DNA from: Morella rubra
Lineage: Eukaryota > Streptophyta > Magnoliopsida > Fagales > Myricaceae
Reading direction: 5' to 3'
NCBI GenBank assembly: GCA_003952965.2
Contig: CM025855.1
Location: forward strand, 17,599,858-17,663,857
Length of the DNA: 64,000 nucleotides
Below are positions 1 through 11,480 of the stretch, piece by piece; positions within the stretch are counted from its first letter, which is position 1; every line of letters starts with the position of its first letter. Below the pieces are notes generated by a model. The model was given only the letters and a program-made list of their open reading frames with translations, was not told the origin of the DNA and made no database searches. A program made the translations under genes and the position numbers.

Positions 1-521
1 ATCCAGTCCTAATATCTCATATGGAATATAGTTTGGTGGAAGGAATTAATTGTATGTAAAGGGGCATATTTGTAATAATCTCAAATTTCAGGGGTCAATT
101 ACAATATGTTGATGGACTTGATTGTAATTAGTAGAAGCCCTAATTTTATTAGAAGAAGAGTTCTTCAGTTTAATCCTACGGCTGGAATTTGAGATCCTAA
201 GGATCCTATGTCTCATGCTCTCTCTAGGGTTTCCCAAGGCCTATAAATATAACTGTTATATTCAAGGGGTTGGCCATCAAAACCTATTAGAGAAATCCCT
301 AAAAAGAGAGAGTGACATAAATCCCTTAGGAGGCAACACATCTGAGTTGTTGTTCTGAATTGTTGGAGCTTTGGATTGGATCGTAAAGCGACTTGAATTT
401 TGTGGATTCCTGAATTCTGTATTAGGTAGGTAATTAGATCCGCAATTGCAATTATAATCCTAATTAATGTTTTGTTGAAAAACATGTTGTTTATTTTAGT
501 TCAATTCCGCATAAATTATTA
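1..521 (+). repeat. Copia-1 5' LTR (cut by window start)
   Basis: Base 1 aligns with base 7000 of the 3' LTR, and the match runs to the base before the primer site. The end reads TATTA here and TATCA in the 3' copy, so the expected terminal CA has probably mutated in this copy. A CTATAAATA box at about 241-249 is a plausible TATA element for the element's transcript. Confidence 0.93.
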
Positions 522-522
522 G

Positions 523-534
523 TGGTATCAGAGC
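523..534 (+). other. Copia-1 primer-binding site (initiator tRNA-Met)
   Basis: TGGTATCAGAGC lies one base after the LTR end. It is the standard plant copia primer site, complementary to the 3' end of initiator tRNA-Met, where minus-strand DNA synthesis starts. Confidence 0.93.
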
Positions 535-2198
535 CAAGTTCATATGATTGCAATTGTTAGATTATATGGACCTTGCAAATTTTCGTTGAAAAATCAAAAG
601 CCTTTCGCGAGTTTTGAAATCACATGAAAGAGAAAAGTTTTGTTTCTCTTTACTGCATATGAGATATGATGAAATATATTATTCTGTTCCGAGTCTATGC
701 AATGCGATCTGAATAAATATACTTTATTGCTGATTAAGAATAATAAGTCAAAACCCTTACATTTTTGCGTATTGTTCACTATGCAAATTTTTGATGTAAA
801 TGGTCACATGAGGTTGCCGGAGAAATTGGCCTGAGCCAAGCCGGAGCCAGCGATGTGGCATCCCTGCCGGCGGTGGGTGGCGTCCGCAACCATGGTCGGC
901 TGCGAACATCACTTAACACCCGTGTAAGACACGGGTGTTAAGGGTTTTTGGTGGCTAGCCGCACACCTAAAGGGTGCGCAACGGCCACCGGAGATTTGTC
1001 GGAGTCTAGCCTTGCATTCTCACAAGGGGCCAGAGACACCCGGGGCATTGAGATGCCCTCAGTCAACTGCTGGGCCATTCGGGTAGGGCAATAGTTGCCC
1101 TAGCCCAAGGCCTAGCAGCCCAGCCCAAAGAGTTGAGGTGGGTCAAAAAAAAAATGTGACGTATTGGGCTGGCTTTAGAACCCAACCCAACCCGTGGGCT
1201 GGCTAGGCTCAGAACCTAGCCTCAGCTCACATAGGGTAGGGCTGGGTTTAGAACCTAGCCCAAAGCTTGAGCAGGGCCGGGTTGTGAACCTAGCCCACTA
1301 CCGAGTGGGCCGGTTTGACTAGTCTGGCAGGGGTCTGGCTGGTTTGACTGGTCCGGCCCAATTGAGCGGTTTGATCTGTCAATGATCAACATTTGACCGA
1401 CAAAAAAAATAAAAATTTTCTTCCAATTTTTGGGTGCTAAATAGGATTAATTGTTGTAATTTTTCCTGTGGTCTCTATTATCAATAAATAGGAATTTTAC
1501 TTGATTAAAATTTGTTAAGCCAAAATAGATAAGATCGATTTTAATTTTGCAAAATTTTCTTATTTATTTATTGGGAAGATAAGTGTCTACATCTTAGTGG
1601 GAGTATCTACTAAAATAGTGACATAAACTCACAAGAATTTGGAACACACTTAGGGGGTGTTTGTTTACCGAAATTTTGGGAATATTTCTAAAATTTTGAG
1701 AATTTTTGAATGTTGAAATTTATCTGGGATTTGTGAAAAGTGTGAAGTGTATGTGTAAAAGTGTGAAGTTTATTGGAATTTGTGAAATGTGTTTGACTGT
1801 GGTGGAAATTTTGGACCTCAAAAAATTGGAGAAACAAACGCCTTAGATAATGGAATGCACAAACCAGTAAACGCAAGTATAAAATAGTATAAGATGATTT
1901 ATTTAGGTAGGCCAAAAGAAAATCGAGAATCACAAATATTTTTAAAATATTTTGCGTATGATGTAAATTTTGATGAATAGTTGCTATTCGTCTTTGCAAG
2001 ATATGTACAATGATTACCAAAATGGAAATGTTAGATCGATAATTGTCATGCTCATGGGTGGTCATTGATACCCCAGATCCCAATAATAAATAGGTGTCTG
2101 GTGACATATTTGTATACCTGTTGAATTATTAATGGGATTAGTATTTCAAAAACTGAATCTAATGGAAATATATGTGTGAAATTTTTGCAGATTCAAAA
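535..2198 (+). other. Copia-1 untranslated leader with GC-rich structured block
   Basis: This 1.66 kb stretch separates the primer site from gag. The part at about 786-1395 is much more GC-rich than its surroundings and full of short inverted repeats: a perfect 13-bp stem at 913-941 and an 11-bp stem at 1081-1106. A matching GC-rich block is found in the leader of Copia-4 (about 48966-49620), so it belongs to the element family and is not captured host DNA. A MITE interrupts the leader at 1653-1842. I see no long coding frame. Confidence 0.8.
1653..1842. mobile_element. Harbinger-type MITE (190 bp) in the Copia-1 leader
   Basis: The ends read GGGGGTGTTTGTTT and AAACAAACGCC, an imperfect terminal inverted repeat. 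The element is flanked by the 3-bp duplication TTA (1650-1652, 1843-1845), typical of PIF/Harbinger insertions. It has no coding capacity. Related copies lie at 41473-41655 and 34911-35284. It entered Copia-1 after that element was in place or was carried along with it. Confidence 0.8.
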
Positions 2199-3089
2199 TG
2201 ACAATCTTTTGGCCCTGGATGACAATCGTCACTGGACTGAGAAACCTGAATCTCAGAGATAATAATGATTGATTTCTCTCAGCCGATAAGATCGGTTATG
2301 TTCTAACCTCTGAGTCACCTGAGCTTGCCCTGAACAATGCCACTGAGGAAGAAAAGAGAGTCTTTAACAAGTGGCATGATGATGATAATATGGCAAAAGT
2401 GCTATATTATGGCCTCAATCTCAAATGTTTTGCAGAAAGATTGTGAGGGCATAGCTACAGCTGCAAGCGCTATGTTGCATCTCAAGAGATGTTTGGAAGA
2501 GCAGAGTAGATCTGCTAGGTAGACTGCTATGAAGAATCTGATGTCCACCAAAATGGTGGAAGGAAGCCCAGTTCGGGACATGTCTTGAAGATGATTTCTT
2601 TCATCAACGAACTGGACTTTTTGGGAGCTGAGATGGATGGTGACACAAAAGTTGATGCCATTCTTTCATCTCTGCTGATTCTTTCAATCAGTTTGTCCTT
2701 AATTACAATATGAACAAGATGAGTGTGACATTGTCAGAGCTGCTCAATATGTTGCAGTCAGCTCAGATCTCATCAAGAAGGACAAACCTACTGTGATGGT
2801 CACAGAGAAATCTAATGCCTCTATGAAACTGAAACCCAAGTTTAAGAACTTCAAGAAAAATAATAAGGGGTATCAGGCAGCTAAGAATGTCCAAGGTGGA
2901 CAAGGAAACAAAGGAGGTGACAAGAACAAAGGCAAAGGAAATTGTTTCCATTGCGGCAAGCCCGATCACTGGAAGAGAAACTGTCGAGTTTACTTAGCTT
3001 CTCTTAAAAAGAGCAAACCTTCTGAAGGTTTTTCTAATATGCTTGTAATTGAATTAAATTTAATGGATGGTCCATTTAATTCATGGTGA
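2199..3089 (+). pseudogene. Copia-1 gag, broken
   Basis: Translated pieces match the gag of Copia-4: the DKI..VL segment near 2285, the VLKMISFI segment near 2585, and a CCHC zinc knuckle (CFHCGKPDHWKRNC) at about 2944-2985 that would bind RNA in the particle. Several frameshifts and stops interrupt the frame between 2270 and 2760. A basic lysine-rich stretch precedes the knuckle, as is usual. It cannot be translated as one protein. Confidence 0.85.
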
Positions 3090-3389
3090 GTGGATTCTAG
3101 TTCTACATCTCACATCTGTAACTGTTATGGATGGGGGCAACTGTTGCAGGGACTGCCATCGGAGTTTTATAGTTTAGAATTATCTAATAATAGAATTTTG
3201 ATTCTAGAAGACTGTCTTTATGTTCTAGAAGTTCGTAGAAATTTGATTTTGTTTCAAAACTTGGTTTATCTGGATATTCATTTCTTTTCAATTCCAAACT
3301 TGTTATTAAGTTTCAAAATAAATTTGTTGCTTCTGGAATTATTTATGATGGTCTTTATCTTTTGAATGTTGATAATTCTTTGAATAATA
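3090..3389 (+). pseudogene. Copia-1 aspartic protease, broken
   Basis: The protease starts where the motif VDSSSTSHICN is read, just after a TGA at about 3088 that interrupts the sequence. Copia proteases normally carry D-S/T-G; here the third position is serine, which may inactivate the site. Later parts (the KDCLYVPE-like region) are readable but frameshifted. Family assignment is firm; activity is not expected. Confidence 0.8.
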
Positions 3390-4270
3390 TTGAGAATGAT
3401 GATTCCAGTGTGTTATCCCTTAAGAGAAAAAGATGTTAATCCAACTTACTTATGGCATCTAAGACTTGGTCATGCCAATATTGATAGGATCAATAGATTG
3501 GTAAGGGATAGGCCATTGCAATTTCTGAAAATTGAGCCCTATCCAATCTGTGAGCCCTGCTTACAAGGAAAGATGACCAAAAAGCCCTTTTACAGGAAAG
3601 GGAATTAGAGCCACAGAAGTATTATGATTAATACATACTGATGTTTGTGGTCCCTTCAACCACATGGCAAGAGGAGGTTTCTCTTATTTCATTACTTTCA
3701 TTGATGATTGTTCTAGGTATGGTTATCTATACCTGATAAAGCATAAATTGGAATCCTTTGAAAAGTTCAAGGAATTCCACAATGAAGTTGAGAAACAGAT
3801 TGGAAAGTCCATTAAAATGATTCGCTCTGATAGGGGAGGCGAATACCTCTTGGATGATTTTAAAGTCTATCTTAAAGATCATGGAATCATATCTCAACTC
3901 ACACCACCAGGCACACCACAACACAATGGTGTTGCAGAAAGAAGGAATAGAACCTATTGGATATGGTTCGTTCCATGATGAGCATATTTGAGTTGCCTAT
4001 ATCATTTTGGGACATGCTTTGGAGACCGCTGTTTACATGTTAAACAGGATCCCTACAAAATCAGTTCCTAATACCCATATGAGTTATGGACTGGCAAGAA
4101 GCCAAGCCTAAATCATATTAAGATATGGGGTTGTCCAGCTCATGTTAAAAGGTTTAATGTGGATAAGCTGGGATCAAGGACTGATAGGTGCCTATTTGTA
4201 GGCTATCCCAAAATGACTACTGGTTTCTACTTCTATAATCCAAATGAAAACAAAGTGTTTGTTAGCAGGA
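3390..4270 (+). pseudogene. Copia-1 integrase, broken
   Basis: The GAG-pre-integrase zinc region (YLWHLRLGHANIDRI, then a CEPCLQGK-like CxxC) lies at about 3447-3600. The catalytic core with FITFIDDCSRYGY and RSDRGGEY lies at about 3664-3980, including the ERRNRT segment. Stops at about 3606 and 3976 and a frameshift near 4075 break it. The piece to 4270 carries the [15 protein letters not shown] and CLFVGYPK regions in decayed form. Confidence 0.87.
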
Positions 4271-4298
4271 ATGCTACTTTCTTGAAGAGGATTATAGT

Positions 4299-5345
4299 TT
4301 GAATGAAACTGAGAGTAGAGTTGCTCTTGATGAGCAAAGAGATAGTACAGTGACTGAGCAGAATGAGAACAATGAGGATCAAGTGATTATTCCCACTGAT
4401 CAAACTGAACCTGTTGAGACACAGGAGCCTCGTTATAGTAAAAGGATTATAAGACCTCCAGTAAAATTCAATTTGTTAAATGAGATTTATCAAATGGAAT
4501 CTGAGGGACTGGAGATTGATCCTTGTGATTATACAGAGGCTGTGAAAGACAAAGATGCTAAGCATTGGCATGTGGCCATGGAATCAGAGATGGACTCCAT
4601 GTATTCCAACAAGGTATGGACCTTGGTAGACAAACCAGAAGGCATTAAGCCTATAGGTTGCAAATGGGTCTACAAAAGGAAACTTGGACCAACAGGAAAG
4701 GTAGAGACCTTTAAAGCTAGGCTGGTGGCGAAAGGGTATACTCAAAAGGCTGGTATTGATTATAAGGAAACCTTTTCACCAGTAGCTATGCGAAAGTCCA
4801 TAAGGATTCTTTTGGCAATTGCAGCATACTATGATTATGAGATATGACAGATGGATGTGAAAACCGCATTCTTGAATGGGTACATCCATGAAGAAATTTA
4901 TATGGACCAGCCAGAAGGTTTCATATCTCCTGAAAATGAATCAAAAGTGTGCAAATTGGAGAAATCTATTTATGGCCTAAAATAAGCATCACCTTGTTGG
5001 AACATCCATTTTGATGAGTCAATCAAAACGTTTGGTTTCTCACAAAACATGGATGAACCTTGTGTCTACAAGAAGGTTAGTGGGAGTGCTATCACCTTTT
5101 TGGTTCTTTATGTAGTGATATACTACTCATTGGGAATGATGTAGGGGCTTTGTCATCTGTGAAAATGTGGTTGTCTAACCAATTTTCAATGAAAGACCTT
5201 GGGGAAGCATCCTACATACTCAGGATCAAAGTGTTTAAAGACCGAAAGAAGAGATTATTGGGTCTCTCACAGGTCAATTATATTAACAGATATTGGCTAG
5301 ATTTAGCATGGTAAATTCCAAGAAAGGGTATCTAACCTTTAGACA
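4299..5345 (+). pseudogene. Copia-1 reverse transcriptase, broken
   Basis: The first 180 codons (4299-4847) are open and include WTLVDKPEG, the GCKWVYKRK region and RLVAKGYTQ, typical of copia RT. A TGA replaces the tryptophan codon before QMDVKTAFLNGY at about 4846. The catalytic YVDD box is damaged at about 5107-5124: a small deletion turns it into a frame with a stop. The polymerase is therefore dead independently of the upstream breaks. Confidence 0.88.
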
Positions 5346-5369
5346 TGGAATTCATCTCTTTAAGCAGAT

Positions 5370-6195
5370 GTGTCCAAAAAACCTGAAGAAAGAGAGAAGA
5401 TGAGTAACTGCCATTATGCTTTGGCTGTAGGGAGTCTCATGTACGCTATGCTTTGTACTAGACCTGATATCAGTCACGCAGTTAGCGTTGTGAGTAGAGG
5501 TGAACATTGGTTGAAACATATCCTCAGGTATTTGAGAAATACACACTATTTCTTAGTGTATGGTAGTGAGGATCTGACTGTCTAGGGATATACAGATTTG
5601 ATTTTCAATTAGACATTGATAATAGAAGATCAACATCCAGGTTTGTGTTCCTTCTTCCATGTAGCTGCTAGGTTCTCGAAGTTACACTGCTGCGTGGTGT
5701 TTGTCTCATGTAACTAATTGCCACAAGCATCTGATATTAGCTGCAAATTTATCACGATTGACAAACATCCCAGTGGTGCTTCCTCCCAGGTCTACACCAT
5801 TCCCACTCCAAGTACCTCCAAAATGCTCGTTAGTCATGGTGAGGTGGTTCTACACTGTCATTGATTCTCCTCAGGTAGAGATCACATCCCCTTCATATTT
5901 CTCAGTACTATGTGATGTTGATTGAATGGATTGCAAATTACAGTTGTCCCTTCGATTGAGGGCGATAACAATGGTGCAATTGCACCAGTGGAACCAAGGT
6001 CTCATCAAAGGACGAAGCACATAGAACGTCTTTTTCACCTAATACGTGATATCATATCTAGAGGTGATGTCACAATGGTGAAGGTTGCATCAGCTGATAA
6101 TTTAGCTGATCCATTTACAAAGCCTTTATCTTAGAAAGTGTTTGAGAAACATATTAAGGATATGGGTTTGAGATATATGTATGATTGGGTTTGAG
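5370..6195 (+). pseudogene. Copia-1 RNase H, broken
   Basis: Recognisable segments are [19 protein letters not shown] (about 5430), a decayed KHILRYLR region (5515-5545), DNNGAIAPVEPRSHQRTKHI (about 5964) and ADPFTKPLS (about 6105-6134). An in-frame TAG follows the last segment and a decayed C-terminus ends near 6195. The middle (5590-5920) is strongly scrambled. RNase H would remove the RNA template during replication. Confidence 0.87.
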
Positions 6196-6948
6196 TTTTG
6201 TTTTTCTCTTTATTATTTGATAATAAAAGTTACTTGTTTTTCACATATATTATTGTTGTTATGGGTTTATACGTAACATGAGATGTTATGTATATAAATT
6301 TGTTCAGGTAACATTGTAGAAAAATCATGTTAGAGATTAATGAATCAAAGGTAGGGAATAATGATTTTTCAGTTCCTTGTAAGCCTGAAATTGTTCTAGA
6401 CTTTTGTGTCATAAAGTCTACACTTGTTGTGCGGAGAATGATTGATTCCATCATTGAGGTATGACCTTAAGCAGACAAATGGTGTCATGTAACAAGTACA
6501 TACACTGAAACAGGATCCGATTAAGAACACCTTTTGGAATGATCCCTGTTAGGTTAAAGGTTGTTCTATCACAATTCGGTATTGTCCTTAGACCTGAGAG
6601 TTTGTATTTATTCATGTATTATTTACACATACTTTGACGTTGTCAACCGATGATGTCCATTCAGGACAATATACGGACATGCTGGGTTATGTGCATGATG
6701 GATGAGTTGTATGAATGCTCAACAAGGAATCCACCAGTTTCTTGGAGAGACAGTATATTCAGTTAGTGTTCAAATAAGAGTTGGACTAAAAGAAATCCGG
6801 CCGGTGTGTTTTACAAAACTATTTTATTACAGAATACATAAAAGTAAATTATATATATTTCAAAATTGTTTTGTGGTCCAACTAAGTTGTGAACTAAGAA
6901 ATCAAGGTTTACATGAGATAGGGACGTGACGGTGATATTTGGTTTTGA
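6196..6948 (+). other. U3-like sequence between RNase H and the polypurine tract of Copia-1
   Basis: About 750 bp that do not belong to the Copia-1 LTR but resemble the first part of the longer LTRs of the related family, for example the segment with GATTAATGAATCAAAGG at about 6336, compared with 8878-8900 and, inverted, 42610-42660. In Copia-4 the RNase H stop is followed almost directly by the polypurine tract. Short related tracts (GGGTTTGAG near 6186 and GGTTTTGAG near 6941) flank the extra piece. Confidence 0.7.
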
Positions 6949-6963
6949 GGGCAAGTGGGAGAT
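6949..6963 (+). other. Copia-1 polypurine tract
   Basis: GGCAAGTGGGAGAT directly precedes the TG start of the 3' LTR. The same tract (GCAAGTGGGAGAT) precedes the LTR of Copia-4. It primes plus-strand synthesis. Confidence 0.85.
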
Positions 6964-7522
6964 TGTTAGAATTATGTGCCCTCGATAACCAAATAATTAA
7001 TCCAGTCCTAATATCTCATATGGAATATAGTTTGGTGGAAGGAATTAATTGTATGTAAAGGGGCATATTTGCAATAATCTCAAATTTCAGGGGTCAATTA
7101 CAATATGTTGATGGACTTGATTGTAATTAGTAGAAGCCCTAATTTTATTAGAAGAAGAGTTCTTCAGTTTAATCCTACGGCTGGAATTTGAGATCCCTAA
7201 GGATCCTATGTCTCATGCTCTCTCTAAGGTTTCCCAAGGCCTATAAATATAACTGTTATATTCAAGGGGTTGGCCATCAGAACCTATTAGAGAAATCCCT
7301 AAAAAGAGAGAGTGACATAAATCCCTTAGGAGGCAAGACTTCTGAGTTGCTGTTCTGAATCGCTGGAGCTTTGGATTGGATCATAAAGCAACTTGAATTT
7401 TTGTGGATTCTTGAATTCCTATATTAGGTAGGTAATTAGATCTGCAATTGCAATTATAATCCTAATTAATGTTTTGTTGAAAATATGTTGTTTATTTTAG
7501 TTTAATTCCGCATAAACTATCA
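6964..7522 (+). repeat. Copia-1 3' LTR (559 bp)
   Basis: It begins TGTTAGAATT and ends CTATCA, with matches to the 5' LTR along its whole visible length. The first 36 bp (TGTTAGAATTATGTGCCC and on) resemble the start of the longer related LTRs and are then joined directly to their downstream part, so this LTR looks like an internally shortened version. Confidence 0.92.
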
Positions 7523-8728
7523 ATTTCTACCTATTCCAACAAGGTGTTGCAGTGAGGTTTCCACAAACAAAAGCATGTAATGGCCTTGATCATTAGGACC
7601 CATCACGAAAAATAGAAACAATACAATTTTGTCACATAGGTTACACCAATAGGAAACGTTTTCGATGTACAAGTTCACATGCATGAAGAGACAGGCCTAA
7701 ACTTGTAAGGTTATAAATCGGTGTAGCCAAAAAGGACAACTATTTCCTTCAAAATTGTCTCTCATTTAACACATTAACTAGGTTGCAAACCTAAGCCAAC
7801 TCAAAAATCCCCAAACACTCCAATTCATGGCTCATTCTAATCTGTTATGTACCAACTTCTCACCGTTTGGACCCCTTAGTTTACCTTACATGTTTCAGCA
7901 ACAAGAAAACCTAAACTAACATTCCTAATTTTCCAAAAGACTTTGGTTTTGCTTCTTTTCTCCCTATCTCTACTTTCCTCTTCTTGATCTTTACATGCAA
8001 ACTGTTAGAACTCATCTAAACCTTCTTCTAAAGACTTTAAACGTTCAGATTCAACATGCAAGTGATGGAAAATATATCACAATGAATGAAACACATTTTT
8101 GCACCCCAAATAAAGGCTCTCAGCCATAACCATTACACCCAACACAACCCAAACATGTGTCGACACTCGTACCTTTGATTAAGCTCGTTATTGTGGTAGT
8201 AGTGCACCTAGGTGAAGAATGGAGATTAGACGTGGAAGCAAAGACAAGAAAATGGAAAGCTTGAATGGGAGAGAAGAATTAGTTGTTAAAACCTCAAACC
8301 TTGGTAAGTTTTTCTTCTTCCTCTTTCTTTTTCCTTCTCTTCCTTCCCGCTCCTGCATCTTTTCTCTCCTTCTTCTCCTTCTTTGCTTCTCTTCTTCACG
8401 CTCTCTCTCTCTTCTTGGTCATGTAAGTGACCAAATGTCCTCCCCACTCCTCTATTTCTAACTTAACTTAGTTAGTTTACCAAGATGAAGATCATAGGGT
8501 TAAGAGCCACTGCTAGGTGTTCAATGATTTTCACCAAGTTAACTTAAGGAAGTAAAGATTTTGATTGGGAGAGGTGTACAGCAATGACAGTTTTAGGCCA
8601 AGTGTCCAACAATTTATGAGATGCACTAATTATATCTACCTAGCAAAGCTACGAATAAGGGCAAATGGCCAGCCAAAGAGGTCAATCAGGTGGGCTTGTG
8701 TTCTTTCATTTTCAAGCCCTCTAGTGAA
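7523..8728. other. Unclassified repeat-like sequence, no supported gene
   Basis: No domain could be read on either strand. A pyrimidine-rich stretch (about 8310-8420) after a CTTACCTTTGA-like context resembles 59230-59480, and both look like untranslated LTR sequence. An 80-codon frame at 8219-8461 is low-complexity and is not accepted as a gene. The sequence probably continues after the solo LTR at 10051. Confidence 0.4.
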
Positions 8729-8733
8729 GGCCT

Positions 8734-9334
8734 TGTCAGAAATATGCCCTAAAAATCATTTATCGAGATAATTGTTTATTTAGATACCACGTATTTATAG
8801 TTATTTTATTAGGTAATATGTTGTGACATAAGATGTTACACAGGTTATTATTGAGTGACATTGTGGAAAAGTCATGTCGATGATTAATGAATCAAAGGCT
8901 GGAGAGTATGACTTTTTGTTCCTTGTTAACTTAATATTTTGTTCTAGACCAAGGTACATATTTATGTACAATAGGTCTATACATGTGTGCCTCTATTAAA
9001 TAGGATGATGTACTCAGTCATTGAGGTAGTGACCTTAAGCAAACGAGTGGGTGCATGTAAGAGTACATGCACTGAACGGATCAAATATGGATACCTTCTG
9101 GAAGTGATCATTGATGTTGAGAAGGTATTCAGCACAATTTGTTTATGATATCTTTATACCTGAGAGGTTTTTGCAGGTTTGTTTATTGTGTACTTATACT
9201 CTAATCGAGTCATTTGGTGATGATCTTTCTAGGTAAAATATTCCAAACAACGTTGGGTCTTTTGCGTAAAGAATGAGCTTGTGTAAATGTTCAATAAGGA
9301 ATCCACCAGTCTTTTCAAGAAATAGTACATTCAA

Positions 9335-9370
<36 letters not shown>

Positions 9371-10045
9371 GGACTCAAGAAAAGAAATCTTTGGCCAGAG
9401 GAATTTTGTAAAAATGTTTTTTTTGAAATTAATGTATAATATATATTTATTTGTGAAATTATTTTGGAAACAATTTGAGAGTCCAACGAGTTATAGATTA
9501 TAAAATTAAGAATTATATGAGCTAGGGATTTTATAAATGATAATATTCCGGTCCTATTAGCTCATATGGAATATAGTATGGTGGAAGATAAATAAACGAA
9601 TATAATTGTTAGCAAAAAGGATTTCACAAATCAATCTCAAATTCTCGGGGGTGAATTGTAATATGTTGATGGATATTATTATAATTAGTAGAAGCATGAA
9701 ATTCGAATAAAAGAATATAAGGAGTTAATGAAAAAAGAGTTTTTCCATATGATCCTACAGCCGAGATCTGAGATCCCTAATGATCCCACACACTATCACA
9801 GCTAGGATTTTATTTAAAATGATAGCTATGAGATAGCCTATCAATTAATCGTAAGTTTTAGAGTTGGCCATCAAGACTCAAAAAACCCTGAGATAGCTTT
9901 GAGCATGGAAAGGAATGAGGTAGAACATTTGGGCTGCTATTGTGGAATCCTCAAGATTGTGAGATCAACAAGAACCTGGAGATTATTGAAGAATTCTCGG
10001 AACAAAGAGAATTGGTAAGTTAATTTTTCGCAGATCAAACTTTTA
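8734..10045 (+). repeat. Solo copia LTR (about 1.3 kb), family of Copia-4/5
   Basis: It starts TGTCAGAAATATGCCCT and shows the same internal landmarks as the 1248-bp LTR at 50046-51293 in inverse orientation, for example AGCTCATATGGAATATAGTA (about 9560) and the region before TTTTTCC (about 9740). It is flanked by GGCCT at 8729-8733 and 10046-10050, a 5-bp target duplication. No internal region or second LTR is present, so it is best explained by LTR-LTR recombination. A (TA)n run lies at about 9338-9367. The last bases (TTTA) depart from the usual CA end. Confidence 0.82.
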
Positions 10046-10050
10046 GGCCT

Positions 10051-10539
10051 AAAGCTAAATTTAATTCCATTCCTTTGGGCTAAAAAGAGGCCCATGGTAC
10101 AGACCAACCAAAGCCCAAGGGGAAGTCAACTAGAGTCCCAATAAATATACTTAGTTAGATTTTTTTAATCAACTAACATAATTCTATGAGAAAATTAAGG
10201 GAACAAGAAGTAAAGTGAGAAAATATTAAGCACCAAAAATATTTCCAGCAAAGTCATAGTGCTAAGAATTATTTAGATATATTAAAATTGATAATTTCCT
10301 CTATAAAATTGAAAATAAACAAAAAATGACTAAGAAAGTAAGAAAAAGGTAACATTAGTATTTATTGAATATTCATCTATCAAAGAAGAATATAGTCACC
10401 ATACAAGTACTAAGAATTGAAATTAATGGAGGAAATTCATATTTATTGAACAAATCCATTCATTAAGCTAATTTAGATACTTTTAGAAAAACTTAAGTGG
10501 GAGGGGTGTCAAAGATAAATGGGGAGTTTGATAGACAAA
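10051..10539. other. AT-rich sequence, no feature recognised
   Basis: This AT-rich stretch follows the solo LTR and ends where copia integrase homology becomes readable. It is probably the host sequence of the solo LTR plus flank of Copia-2. I see no motif in it. Confidence 0.4.
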
Positions 10540-10554
10540 GAACCAGATATTTCT

Positions 10555-11480
10555 ACTTAACTTTCAAACTGATGTGGCAAAGCACTTGAAGCCTTATGTT
10601 GAAGATTCAAATTGGCTTTGGCACTTGAGACTTGGACACTTATATTATATTTTGATGGATTCCAATTGATGGCCAAGAAGAAGATGGTGAATGGCTTGCC
10701 TTCTATTGAAAATCGAAATCATCTTTATGTAGGATGTCTCTTTGTGAAGCAATCAAGAAAAAGCTTTCCAAAAGAGACTAGTACAAGAGCAATGAAACTA
10801 TTACAACTTATTCACTTGGATGTCTATGGCTCAATTAATTTATCATCATTTTGTAACAACAAATACTTCCTTCTATTTCTTGATATTTTAGCCAAAAAAT
10901 ATGGTTTATTTCCACACAAAAAAATGGAAGTATTTCAAACATTCAAAAGTTTCAAAGCACTTGTTGATAAATAAAGTGGCTATGAAATAAAGGCTTTATG
11001 ATCCGATAGAGGGGATGAATACACGTCAACTGCCTTTAAAATATTTTATCAAGAATATTAAATTCACCAACCATTAACGGTTCCAAGATCCTCACGACAA
11101 AAATGGGTTGCGAAGAGAAAAAATCGAACCATTCTAAGCATGGCCCGAAGTATGTTGAAAAGCAAAGGTTTGCCAAAAACATTTTGGGCAGAAGCGGTTC
11201 CTTGTGTGGTGTACTTATCAAATTGATGTCCCAACAAAAGTGTGCAAGAAAAACTCATCAGGAAGAACGGAACGGAATAAAGCCAAGTATTTATCACTTG
11301 CGTGTTTTTGAAAGTATTGCTTATGCACATGTGCACGATAAAAGGAGATCCAAGCTAGATGACAAAAGCACAAAATTAGTCTTCATCAACTATGATTCTA
11401 GATCCAAAGGCTACAATTTGTAGAATCCAACTGATCACAGGACCATTGTTATTTGAGATATCAAATTTGATTAAACTAGT
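10555..11480 (+). pseudogene. Copia-2 integrase remnant
   Basis: The zinc-binding segment WLWHLRLGH is read at about 10613. The core begins with LIHLDVYG (about 10809) and shows a stop before the SDRGDEY-like catalytic segment at about 11003. Later blocks LPKTFWAEA (about 11172) and the region near 11300 are in shifted frames. The protein cannot be made. Confidence 0.8.

Larger units (their letters stand above)
1..7522 (+). mobile_element. Copia-1: near-complete Ty1/copia LTR retrotransposon, degenerate
   Basis: The same LTR sequence occurs at 1-521 and 6964-7522. Between them lie a primer site, a leader, and decayed gag, protease, integrase, RT and RNase H in the copia order. The start of the 5' LTR (about 36 bp) lies outside the window. 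By eye the two LTRs differ at about 20 positions in 521, roughly 96% identity, which suggests a moderately recent insertion. The coding region has many stops and frameshifts and cannot make a polyprotein. It is related to, but clearly diverged from, the minus-strand element at 41823-51293. Confidence 0.93.

Noticed and set aside
4299-4847. 182-codon open frame as a possible functional RT
   Set aside because: It ends in a stop just before the conserved QMDVKTAF block, and the YVDD box downstream is destroyed.
8219-8461. 80-codon frame
   Set aside because: Most of it is a pyrimidine tract; no start context, homologue or partner supports it.
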